Translations under genes and position numbers: made by a program
Shown: piece after piece, positions 36,231 to 44,175 of the stretch
How the letters are laid out: each line of letters starts with the position of its first letter
Position numbering within the stretch: position 1 is the first letter of the stretch
From: Chitinophagaceae bacterium UBA7600
GTDB lineage: Bacteria; Bacteroidota; Bacteroidia; Chitinophagales; Chitinophagaceae
Direction of reading: 5' to 3'
Length of the DNA stretch: 52,672 bases
Assembly (NCBI GenBank): GCA_002478885.1
Contig: DLKC01000044.1
Location: 1-52,672, forward strand
Notes under the pieces: model-generated
Databases searched by the model: none
Told to the model about the DNA's origin: nothing
Seen by the model: the letters and a program-made list of their open reading frames with translations, nothing else

Positions 36231-36392
36231 ACAAAAAATTTGCTGTTGCAATTTCACCACACTCTTTCAACCAGCTGTTTTTGCTGAATGACGGGATAAT
36301 GCTAATTTCATGGTTTATCGATTCTAACGACTGCCTGAGCATTATGGAAAATCACTTTAGTGATATTTCATCAATGACAATTGATTTGGTTT

Positions 36393-39059
36393 ATGACAGC
36401 AGAGCAACAACGACTTAAAGTCAACGCGACAAAAAAGATTCCGCTTGAACAATGGGGTCCATACCTTTCGGAAAGACAGTGGGGCACCGTGCGGGAAGAT
36501 TACAGCGAAAACAGTGATGCCTGGAACTATTTTCCTTTCACCGACTCGCACAGCAGGGCATACCGCTGGGGCGAGGATGGTATTGCCGGTGTTTCTGATT
36601 TTTTTCAGAACCTGTGTTTTAGTGTTGCAATGTGGAACGGGAAAGATAAGGTTTTGAAAGAAAGATTATTTGGTCTTGGCAATTACCAGGGCAATCATGG
36701 CGAAGATGTAAAGGAGCTTTACTACTACCTCGACAATATTCCCACGCATTATTACATGCAGATGCTGTATAAATACCCCCAGCAGGAATTTCCATATGCC
36801 AAACTAATTGAAGAAAACAGCAAGCGCAGCAAGCTGGAGCCTGAATGTGAAATTCTCGATACTGGCATATTCGACGATAACAAATATTTTGATGTGCTCG
36901 TAACCTATGCCAAATACAACAAGAAAGATATTGGTATAAAAATCGACATCACCAATAGGGGAAAAGCCGCTGCGCCTATAACCATACTGCCAACATTATT
37001 GTTTTACAATCGCTGGCAATCGGCGCCTACCGACAAAAAACCCCTAATAAAAGAGGTGAACAGAACAACGGTTAAGGCAACCCATAAGAGGCTGAAGGAT
37101 TATTACCTGTATTTTCAGAAACCCGATACGCGTTTTTTCACCGAAAATGAAACGAACTATGAAAAGCTTTTTAAAAAACCAAACGAAACCGAGTTTGTAA
37201 AAGATGCGATCAACGATGCTGTTGTCGATAAACAGAATGTAGAGGCGCTGAAGAAAAATACAAGCGGAACAAAATTTTCACCGGTATACAACCTGAATAT
37301 AAAAGCAGGCGCAACCCGAACAATTTACCTGAGGCTTTCCGACGTGTTCCTTGATGAGCCTTTCGCTCATGGTTTTGAAAAAATTTTTATACAACGCAAG
37401 AAGGAAGCGGATGAATACTACGACGAAATATTGCCCGGTAACATTTCCCAGGACCTAAAAAATATACAACGCCAGGCATTGGCCGGCATTCTCTGGAGTA
37501 AACAGTTTTATTATTACGATATTGAAAAATGGCTGTCGAAAAGCGACGGCATTGCGCCACTTTCCGACCATCGCAAAAATGGGCGCAACCACGACTGGCA
37601 GCACCTGAAAAACCAGGATATTATTTTAATGCCCGACAAATGGGAATACCCCTGGTATGCGGCATGGGACCTCGGCTTTCATTGCATTGCAATGGCGATG
37701 GTAGACCCGGTTTTTGCCAAGCACCAGCTGATACTGATCATGCGGGAATGGTATATGAAACCCGATGGGCAGATACCGGCTTATGAGTGGAACTTTGGTG
37801 ATGTTAACCCGCCTGTACATGCCTGGAGCTCCCTGCAAGTATATCATATTGAAAAAAGGAAAACGGGAAAGGGTGATATTACTTTTTTAAAACGTGTGTT
37901 TCAAAAACTCATTATCAATTTCACCTGGTGGATCAACAGGAAAGACCCGAACGGGAATAATATGTTCGAAGGTGGCTTTCTTGGTTTGGATAATATCGGT
38001 GTGTTTAACCGCAGCATACAACTTCACAGCGAAATGGAGCAGGAGCAGGCCGATGGCACCAGCTGGATGGGTATGTATGCACTCAATCTTATGGACATGG
38101 CCATCGAAATTGCCATGCATGATGTTTCCTTTGAAGACACTGCTACCAAATTCTTTGAGCATTTCGTATTAATCTCGGAAGCCCTGAATGAAATGGGCTT
38201 ATGGAATGAAGAAGACAAATTCTTCTACGACATGCTTGGTTCGCCACATGCAGATCCCATACAACTGCGCATACAAAGTATCGTTGGTCTTACAACCTTA
38301 TTCGCAGTGTCGGTAATTGAAAAGAACGTAATGCGCAAACTGGAAGACTTTGATAAACGTATTACCTGGTTCGAAACCTACCGCAGGAAAAACAAAAAAT
38401 ACTGGCCCAACGAAGAGAAGGCTGACAGTGAAAAGATTTTACTCTCACTTGTACCAAAAGATAGACTAACCGCCTTGCTGCAGCGCTTGCTCAACGAAAC
38501 AGAATTCTTGTCCGAAGGCGGCATAAGGGCTTTATCAAAGTACCACGAAAAAAACCCTTATACGGTGAATATTAAAGGAGTTGATTATTCTATTCAATAC
38601 GATCCGGGCGATTCCACTTCAGATTTTTTTGGCGGCAACAGTAACTGGCGTGGCCCTGTTTGGATCCCGATTAACTATCTAATTATTCAAAGTGTGAAAA
38701 AGTTCGGCGATTTTTACGAAGATCATCTCACAGTTGAATATCCCACAGGCACCGGCAATTATATGACGCTTCATGAAGTAGCCCATGAGCTCACCAAAAG
38801 AGTGATTAGTTTATTTGAACTTGATACACAAAATAACCGCAGACTACACGGCGATGAGAACTGGTTCTACAGTTTGCCGGAGAATAAAGACCTTGTGTTA
38901 TTCTACGAATATTTTCACGGCGATGATGGCGGCGGGCTTGGAGCATCTCATCAATCGGGCTGGACAGCGCTGGTCGCGGAACTCATTAACGAAATGTCGG
39001 AAAAGATGCCTCCTGCAGAAAAAAGGAGCAAACAGTTTTTTGAAGATGATGATGACTAA
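36393..39059 (+). CDS. MGH1/GH63-like glucosidase
   Basis: The ATG at 36393 (MTAEQQRLKV) is a better start than the in-frame TTG at 36381. The 888-residue product matches large MGH1-like glycoside hydrolases, related to GH63 processing glucosidases, with an (alpha/alpha)6 toroid. Conserved parts are WGPYLSERQWGTVREDYS at the N-terminus, RWGEDGIAG, the barrel segments DKWEYPWYAAWDLGFH and EGGFLGLDNIGVFNR, EQADGTSWMGMYALN, and NSNWRGPVWIPINYL plus HQSGWTALVAEL at the C-terminus. No signal peptide is present, so it should act in the cytoplasm on glucosides or stored sugars. The exact substrate is unknown. Confidence 0.9.
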   Translation: MTAEQQRLKVNATKKIPLEQWGPYLSERQWGTVREDYSENSDAWNYFPFTDSHSRAYRWGEDGIAGVSDFFQNLCFSVAMWNGKDKVLKERLFGLGNYQGNHGEDVKELYYYLDNIPTHYYMQMLYKYPQQEFPYAKLIEENSKRSKLEPECEILDTGIFDDNKYFDVLVTYAKYNKKDIGIKIDITNRGKAAAPITILPTLLFYNRWQSAPTDKKPLIKEVNRTTVKATHKRLKDYYLYFQKPDTRFFTENETNYEKLFKKPNETEFVKDAINDAVVDKQNVEALKKNTSGTKFSPVYNLNIKAGATRTIYLRLSDVFLDEPFAHGFEKIFIQRKKEADEYYDEILPGNISQDLKNIQRQALAGILWSKQFYYYDIEKWLSKSDGIAPLSDHRKNGRNHDWQHLKNQDIILMPDKWEYPWYAAWDLGFHCIAMAMVDPVFAKHQLILIMREWYMKPDGQIPAYEWNFGDVNPPVHAWSSLQVYHIEKRKTGKGDITFLKRVFQKLIINFTWWINRKDPNGNNMFEGGFLGLDNIGVFNRSIQLHSEMEQEQADGTSWMGMYALNLMDMAIEIAMHDVSFEDTATKFFEHFVLISEALNEMGLWNEEDKFFYDMLGSPHADPIQLRIQSIVGLTTLFAVSVIEKNVMRKLEDFDKRITWFETYRRKNKKYWPNEEKADSEKILLSLVPKDRLTALLQRLLNETEFLSEGGIRALSKYHEKNPYTVNIKGVDYSIQYDPGDSTSDFFGGNSNWRGPVWIPINYLIIQSVKKFGDFYEDHLTVEYPTGTGNYMTLHEVAHELTKRVISLFELDTQNNRRLHGDENWFYSLPENKDLVLFYEYFHGDDGGGLGASHQSGWTALVAELINEMSEKMPPAEKRSKQFFEDDDD

Positions 39060-39107
39060 CCCGGCTTTTGCAGGGCTATTGTACCCGGTTGCGTCGCACT
39101 CTTGTAC
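39060..39107 (+). repeat. Dispersed repeat, left half-site
   Basis: The arm CCGGCTTTTGCAGGG leads to GTTGCGTCGCACTCTTGTAC at 39088-39107, an exact consensus core. It begins directly at the stop codon of the preceding gene. Confidence 0.9.
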
Positions 39108-39222
39108 GGCAGAGCCCTGAGCAGCACTATTCACTGGTCAGCAACCGGGTAAACATATTTTTATTTACAACCCATATATGTTTTTCCTTACCTTAAACAC
39201 TTCGTTTAAAAATTCACTGTAT

Positions 39223-40725
39223 ATGAAATATTGCTTCATCGTTCTTTTAGGTCTACTCAGCTTCAGTAAAAGCCATGCACAAAAAAACAAAAAAACATTA
39301 AATGATAGTCTCGCTGTCTTCGACGCCTATGTACAGAAGGCCATGAAAGATTGGAGTGTTCCAGGCATCGCAATCGCGATTGTAAAAAATGATGAGATCG
39401 TTTTTACCAAAGGTTATGGCGTTAGAGAATATGGCACCGATAAAAAGGTCGACAGCAAAACATATTTTAACTGCGCTTCCACCACCAAGGCAATGACGGC
39501 TACCTGCATGGCTATGCTTGTTGATGAAGGCAAAGTTGACTGGGACGATCCTGTAATAAAATACCTGCCTGATTTCCAGCTGTATGACCCATATGTCACG
39601 AGAGAACTCACCGTGAGAGATTTGTTTTTACATAACTCCGGTGTAGGCAATACCGACTATTTATGGGGCGATAATGTGCTTACTGCCGACCAGGTGCTTG
39701 CCAAAATGAAACTGGTAAAGCCAACTTATTCATTCCGGTCTTCTTTTATTTACCAAAATATTTTTTATCTCACTGCGGGCAAGATCATTGAAAAAGTTTC
39801 CGGCAAACCGTGGAACGTTTTCATTAAAGAAAGAATTTTCGATCCGCTTGGCATGACGAATACGAAAGCACTAAATAAAGAAGTAACAGATGAAAACCGC
39901 ACTTCGCCACATTTTATTGTTAACAACCATGTAGTGCCGATCGAGCGAACCACCGCGGACGAAATAGCACCCGCAGGGTCGGTTAACTCTTGTGCCGACG
40001 ATATGGCCAAATGGGTAAAGTGCATGATCGACAGCAGCAAGTATACTGGCGGAAGGCTGGTTAAGCCAGAAACCTGGATTTACCTGCTGAAGCCAAAAAC
40101 ATTGGTAACGGAGTCTCAATTCTATCCAACGCAATATTTAACTAAACCAAACTTCATGACTTATGCAATGGGTTGGTTTCAGCAAGACTATAAAGGCGAT
40201 AAATTGAATTTTCATACCGGCAGCCTCGACGGCCTCACAGCCATTAACGCGCAACTGCCCGATAAAAAATTCGGCATCTATATTTTCGGCAATCTCGATC
40301 ATGCGGAGGTAAGGCATGCCCTAATGTTTAAGGCCATCGACTATTTTGCTTTGGGTGGCGACAGGGACTGGAGCACGGATATGAAAGCACTCTATGACAG
40401 TATTCACACAGAAGCAAAAAAACAGGATTTACTTTCCGTACCGGTGCAGGTTATGGGCACCAAGCCTTCGCTTGCTTTAAGTGAGTATGCCGGCGATTAT
40501 GATGATGAATTATACGGGTCAGTTAAAATTGTTGATGACAACGATCAACTGAAAGTAATTATCAATACGGTATTGCATGGCAGCCTAGCCCATTACCACT
40601 ACAATACTTTTAAAGTAACCTACGAAAAGAAGCACTATCCCAACGACTATTACAGCTTTAATTTAAACAACAACGGGAAGGTTGAATCAATAACCATAAG
40701 TGGTATTACTTATATGAAGAAGTAA
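39223..40725 (+). CDS. Class C beta-lactamase-like serine hydrolase, exported
   Basis: I choose the ATG at 39223 (MKYCFIVLLGLLSF), which gives a signal peptide ending in SHAQ; an upstream in-frame ATG at 39178 would add 15 residues. The 500-residue protein has the serine beta-lactamase/DD-peptidase fold: nucleophile Ser and Lys in CASTTKAM, Tyr in IYQN, and HTGSLDG in place of the KTG box. The C-terminal 110 residues form a separate beta-rich domain like DUF3471 (LSEYAGDYDDELYGSVKIV). Such proteins are peptidases or esterases of the class C group; resistance activity is not implied. A TACCTTAA -7-like box lies just upstream. Confidence 0.9.
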   Translation: MKYCFIVLLGLLSFSKSHAQKNKKTLNDSLAVFDAYVQKAMKDWSVPGIAIAIVKNDEIVFTKGYGVREYGTDKKVDSKTYFNCASTTKAMTATCMAMLVDEGKVDWDDPVIKYLPDFQLYDPYVTRELTVRDLFLHNSGVGNTDYLWGDNVLTADQVLAKMKLVKPTYSFRSSFIYQNIFYLTAGKIIEKVSGKPWNVFIKERIFDPLGMTNTKALNKEVTDENRTSPHFIVNNHVVPIERTTADEIAPAGSVNSCADDMAKWVKCMIDSSKYTGGRLVKPETWIYLLKPKTLVTESQFYPTQYLTKPNFMTYAMGWFQQDYKGDKLNFHTGSLDGLTAINAQLPDKKFGIYIFGNLDHAEVRHALMFKAIDYFALGGDRDWSTDMKALYDSIHTEAKKQDLLSVPVQVMGTKPSLALSEYAGDYDDELYGSVKIVDDNDQLKVIINTVLHGSLAHYHYNTFKVTYEKKHYPNDYYSFNLNNNGKVESITISGITYMKK

Positions 40726-40764
40726 ATAACGTAACAGTCCGAACTCCTGGCTACCCGGGCATGT

Positions 40765-40892
40765 TCCGAATGTTGAAGCGAGTGAAACCCCGAATCGCCA
40801 TCGCCTCGGGACCACTATTGATGCCATGAAAGCAGAACTGTGAACCGAGGGTGGCAACCGGCGATGCCACGACGAGCGAAGCCGGTAGCAAA
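40765..40892 (-). repeat. Dispersed repeat of the third core type (element C)
   Basis: The third-type core lies inverted at 40837-40858 (ACTGTGAACCGAGGGTGGCA and two more bases), followed by the shared arm CGGCGATGCCACG and AGCCGG. Upstream interior sequence CCCGAATCGCCATCG and TTGATGCCATGAAAG recurs, inverted, at 42507-42602. At 40772-40785 GTTGAAGCGAGTGA is a diverged TCACTC-type core. So the unit is a composite of two cores. Confidence 0.8.
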
Positions 40893-40901
40893 AATCATAA
40901 A

Positions 40902-40931
40902 AAAAGAGGCCATCACATTATGGCCTCTTTT
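40902..40931. terminator. Bidirectional terminator
   Basis: AAAAGAGGCCAT (40902-40913) pairs with ATGGCCTCTTTT (40920-40931) around a six-base loop, with A and T runs on either side. It lies between the convergent serine-hydrolase and DUF983 genes and can serve both. Confidence 0.9.
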
Positions 40932-40951
40932 CAATTTATAAACCTTACATC

Positions 40952-41443
40952 TTACCAATTGCCCATTTGTTCTTTTATAATACGCTCGGGTTGCCTTATT
41001 TTATTGGTTTCCCAGTCGGGATCGTATTTTACAAACCAGCTAAGCCATAAGGTTCGCGACAACCGCATAAAGATCGGTTGCAACAAAACCAGCATCGCTG
41101 CATTGAGTGCTAGCCAATAAAATATACGGTTATCGTCGATGGAAAAGCCGATTAGCACCCACCAAGCAACGAATGTTGTAACAGAAAAAGCAACCGTCAG
41201 TGCGTAGCTCACATAACTTGTTCCGTAATAAAAGCCTACTTCAATTTCTGTAGGCTGGCCACAAACAGGACAGTTCTTTTCCATTTTTATATAACGGCTC
41301 CCTTTGAATTCGTATGGATTCCTTGATTGGAAAATATATCCCTGCCTGCAACGCGGACATTTATTGCCAAAAACACTTAACACATAAGAAGGCTTTGCTT
41401 TCTGTTCGCTCATATCTGAAATTTTCGCGTGCAAGGTACGCAT
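40952..41443 (-). CDS. DUF983 membrane protein
   Basis: This 163-residue protein (or about 153 from the later Met at 41413) matches DUF983. It has two zinc-ribbon-like cysteine pairs, NKCPRCRQG and KNCPVCGQPTE, followed by FYYGTSYVSYALTVAF, the family-typical entry into two transmembrane helices (about residues 75-98 and 107-130). It probably binds zinc on the cytoplasmic side; function unknown. It is the last of three minus-strand genes (Crp/Fnr, rhodanese, DUF983) with gaps of about 36 bases, probably one transcript. Confidence 0.92.
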   Translation of the reverse strand: MRTLHAKISDMSEQKAKPSYVLSVFGNKCPRCRQGYIFQSRNPYEFKGSRYIKMEKNCPVCGQPTEIEVGFYYGTSYVSYALTVAFSVTTFVAWWVLIGFSIDDNRIFYWLALNAAMLVLLQPIFMRLSRTLWLSWFVKYDPDWETNKIRQPERIIKEQMGNW

Positions 41444-41479
41444 ATAAATATTGTTGCTATGCCCCGCGGCAAGGCGGCA

Positions 41480-41785
41480 TTAGCTTTTGCCGGCAAAATT
41501 TGTCCAGCTTCCGCCGTTATATGCTTTAATACCTGCCTGTTGCAAAATGCTAACGGCCATGGAGCTGCGTGCGCCGCTTTTACAAACGGTAACAACTGTT
41601 TTGCCTTTTAGTTTACCAGTAGATTGGGAGATAAGCTGCAGTGGAATATTGATCGCTTTTTGAGCATGCCCTGCTCTAAACTCTTCGCTGCTGCGTACAT
41701 CTACAAGCACAGCGCCTTCTGACAGAAGGCTTTTTAGATTTTCATTGGCAGCGCCGCCGCCAAACAATTTGCTAAGGAAACTCAT
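41480..41785 (-). CDS. Rhodanese-like domain protein
   Basis: I place the start at Met7 of the longest frame (41785, MSFLSKLFGG). The single rhodanese domain of about 101 residues has VLVDVRSSEEFRAGH and the active-site loop VCKSGARSS with Cys68, so it should carry a persulfide and move sulfur. An amphipathic N-terminus (SFLSKLF) may touch the membrane. It lies 36 bases before the DUF983 gene and 55 bases after the Crp/Fnr gene on the same strand, which fits a small redox or sulfur operon. Confidence 0.92.
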   Translation of the reverse strand: MSFLSKLFGGGAANENLKSLLSEGAVLVDVRSSEEFRAGHAQKAINIPLQLISQSTGKLKGKTVVTVCKSGARSSMAVSILQQAGIKAYNGGSWTNFAGKS

Positions 41786-41840
41786 TTCTGGAATTTTGCA
41801 CAAAGTTGCCTTAGCACTTTCTTCTTCGCAGTGACTTTTG

Positions 41841-42476
41841 TTACAGTGTAATATCTGCTGCCAGAAATTCTATAAAATTGCGGTTTAGTTTAACGAGGCT
41901 ACGTTGTTCCATTTTTTTAAGAAGGCGGGAAATAACCTCCCGTGATGTATTGAGTTCATCTGCGATCTGCTGATGTGATAATGTAATAATGTTTGAGCCC
42001 GTTCTGCCGGCGAGCCTCTTCAGGTAAAACATTAAGCGGTCATCCATATTTCTGAAAGCGATATTATCAATCACTATAAGCAATTCTTCGAACCTGCTGC
42101 GGTAAGTTTCCAATACAAAATAATACCAGCTTTTGTAGGTGCTCATCCACAGATCCATAAAGTTGATGGGAATCATTATGGCCGTCGTTTCTTCCTGTGC
42201 TAATGCACTTATTTCACTGGTTTCTGCTTTGGAGGCACAAATAATAGAAATGGCACAGGCATTACCGGGTTGCAGGTAGTACATCAAAAATTCGGCGCCT
42301 TCAGTATCCTGCCTGAAAATTTTTACAAAGCCATCGAGTATAAGCACTGTGCTTTTAATGTATTGCCCTGCACGAATCATTACTTCGCCCGCCTTAAAGG
42401 TCTTGATCACGCCCACTTTTTCGATCTCATCGATTAATGCGGGTTCCAGCATTGGGAAACGTTCATGGATAGTCAT
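41841..42476 (-). CDS. Crp/Fnr-family transcriptional regulator
   Basis: The start is taken at Met22 of the longest frame (42476, MTIHERFPML), because the extra residues are only a translation of the repeat at 42507-42602. The 211-residue protein has a cyclic-nucleotide-binding-like beta-roll (about residues 15-110: FKAGEVMIRAGQ, LDGFVKIFRQD), a dimerisation helix and a C-terminal helix-turn-helix (LSHQQIADELNTSREVISRLL). No Fnr-type cysteine cluster is seen, so the ligand is unknown. With the rhodanese and DUF983 genes it forms a group often seen in Bacteroidota. A palindrome of Fnr-box type at 49070 could be a target. Confidence 0.9.
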   Translation of the reverse strand: MTIHERFPMLEPALIDEIEKVGVIKTFKAGEVMIRAGQYIKSTVLILDGFVKIFRQDTEGAEFLMYYLQPGNACAISIICASKAETSEISALAQEETTAIMIPINFMDLWMSTYKSWYYFVLETYRSRFEELLIVIDNIAFRNMDDRLMFYLKRLAGRTGSNIITLSHQQIADELNTSREVISRLLKKMEQRSLVKLNRNFIEFLAADITL

Positions 42477-42506
42477 AATAAATTTTTTTTGGTCAGCTGT
42501 TGTTCT

Positions 42507-42602
42507 CCGTGGCATCGTCGGTTGCCACGCTCGTTTCACAGTTCCGTTTTCATGTCATCAAAAGTAGTCCCGATAGTGATTCGGGAGGTCACTCACTTGT
42601 AC
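42507..42602 (+). repeat. Dispersed repeat, composite of third-type and TCACTC-type cores (element D)
   Basis: The arm CCGTGGCATCGTCG is followed by the third-type core GTTGCCACGCTCGTTTCACA at 42521-42540. After a 44-base interior with the hairpin CCCGATAGTGATTCGGG comes GTCACTCACTTGTAC at 42588-42602. The interior matches element C (40765-40892) in inverted orientation. GTGGCA and TGCCAC (42509-42528) can pair. Confidence 0.85.
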
Positions 42603-42630
42603 AATTAAAGCCTTATTTAGCGAACCGGTA

Positions 42631-43941
42631 TTAGACAGAATCAATAGCGGGTTGTGCAGGTAATGTTTGCAACACTTTTTCCATTTGCATACTTCTTGAT
42701 CCCTTCACCAGCAAATAGGTATTTTCAAAGTGCTGTGCTGCCAGCCATTCCCCGGCTTCGGTTGAGTTGTTCATGAAAACGTATTCATGAGCTATTTTAC
42801 CAAAATCACCACCAACTAACACCACAGCATCCCAGTTATATTGTTCGATCAATGCAATAATTGCCTTATGTTCATAAATGCTTTCCTGCCCAAGTTCCAT
42901 CATCCCACCAAGCATCAGCACTTTGCCTGTTGCATGTAATTTGGCGAAATTTTCAATTGCTGCTTTCATACTTGTAGGGTTGGCATTGTAGGCATCAAGA
43001 ATAATTTTATTGGTGCCACTTTCAATTAACTGAGAGCGGCTGTTATCAGGCGCATAGGCTTCGATTGATTCCTTTATTTTTTCTTCAGGCACATTAAAGT
43101 GTTTTCCCACTGCAACAGCGCAAAGAATATTCGGAAGATTGTACTCGCCAACCAATTGGGTTTGGAGGTTGGCAAATGAAACGCCACTTGTTAAGGCTAC
43201 TTCGAGCAATGGTTCACTTTGAATAACATGGCCGGTAATCGCTCCATTCTCCGTCCCATACCAACTGATGTTGGTCACGCCTTCGCTCATGCTATGCAGG
43301 TAATCGTAATCATCAAACGCGAAAATGGCTCCGCCGGTTGCCTTTATAAAATCAAAGAGCTCGCCTTTTCCTTTACGCACGCCCTCCACCCCGCCAAAAC
43401 CTTCCAGGTGCGCCTTACCACAATTAGTGATAATACCATGTGTGGGTAAAGCATATTTGCAATAACCTTCTATTTCTTTTTGGTGATTGGCACCCATTTC
43501 AATAACGGCCATTTCCGCATCTTTCTTTACGCTGAGCAGCGTAAGCGGAATACCAATATGATTGTTAAGGTTGCCTTGCGTTGTATATGTTTTATAGTGA
43601 CTGCTCAATGCCGCGTGCACCAATTCTTTAGTGGTTGTTTTGCCGTTGCTTCCGGTTATAGCGATAAAAGGGATGCTGAACTGCTCGCGGTGGTATTTTG
43701 CAAGTTGCTGCAAAGCCGTGAGCGCATCTGTTGTTTGAATAATTCTCTCGTTTGCATCTTCTAAGTGTTCGTCGACAACAGCGTAAGCTGCGCCATTTTC
43801 CAAAGCTTTTTTAGCAAAAAGGTTACCATTAAAACTTGGCCCCTTCAGCGCAAAGAAAATATCGCCTTCTTTCAACTTTCGAGTATCTGTTTGAATGGAT
43901 GGATGCTTTAGAAATAGCTGGTAGAGAGATTCAATGGTCAC
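42631..43941 (-). CDS. murF: UDP-N-acetylmuramoyl-tripeptide-D-alanyl-D-alanine ligase
   Basis: This Mur ligase adds D-Ala-D-Ala to UDP-MurNAc-tripeptide, the last cytoplasmic precursor step of peptidoglycan. Domain 1 has SIQTDTRKLKEGDIFFALKG, the ATP site is ITGSNGKTTTKE, and the central domain shows EMGANHQKEI and NCGKAHLEGFGG; the C-terminal domain has LDAYNANPTSM and MLGGMMELG, typical of MurF. The start is a GTG in any case: 43941 (then TIESLYQLF) fits relatives better than the frame opening at 43959, giving about 436 residues. The gene stands outside any mur/fts cluster. Confidence 0.93.
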   Translation of the reverse strand: MTIESLYQLFLKHPSIQTDTRKLKEGDIFFALKGPSFNGNLFAKKALENGAAYAVVDEHLEDANERIIQTTDALTALQQLAKYHREQFSIPFIAITGSNGKTTTKELVHAALSSHYKTYTTQGNLNNHIGIPLTLLSVKKDAEMAVIEMGANHQKEIEGYCKYALPTHGIITNCGKAHLEGFGGVEGVRKGKGELFDFIKATGGAIFAFDDYDYLHSMSEGVTNISWYGTENGAITGHVIQSEPLLEVALTSGVSFANLQTQLVGEYNLPNILCAVAVGKHFNVPEEKIKESIEAYAPDNSRSQLIESGTNKIILDAYNANPTSMKAAIENFAKLHATGKVLMLGGMMELGQESIYEHKAIIALIEQYNWDAVVLVGGDFGKIAHEYVFMNNSTEAGEWLAAQHFENTYLLVKGSRSMQMEKVLQTLPAQPAIDSV

Positions 43942-44071
43942 AACAAAAAAATTTTGCACAAGTTAAGAAAGCAAACAGAATTTGTTGGCTCAAAGCTGCG
44001 GGTAAGCTAATTGGGCTACTTTATTTTCTATGATTGCAGAATAACAACTGCCGGTCGCAATAAGTTATGAA

Positions 44072-44127
44072 CCCTGAAGAGTGCGACGCAAGCAAAGCTT
44101 ATTGCACAATCTGCAGCCGGGTCCAAA
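44072..44127 (-). repeat. Dispersed repeat, single right half-site
   Basis: GAAGAGTGCGACGCAAG at 44075-44091, followed by CAAAGCTTATTGC and GCAGCCGGGTCC, is a right half-site whose outer GTAC is lost. It lies between the divergent murF and polA genes. Confidence 0.75.
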
Positions 44128-44175
44128 AAAATCATAAAAGAAAAATCGGAAAACTGTTTTCGCTACCTTAGCCCG

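Noticed and set aside
39223..40725. Reading the serine hydrolase as an antibiotic-resistance beta-lactamase
   Set aside because: The fold and STTK motif are shared by many peptidases and esterases, and the extra C-terminal domain is typical of non-resistance members.
42477..42539. N-terminal extension of the Crp/Fnr protein
   Set aside because: The extra 21 codons reach into the repeat element; the family-typical N-terminus starts at 42476.
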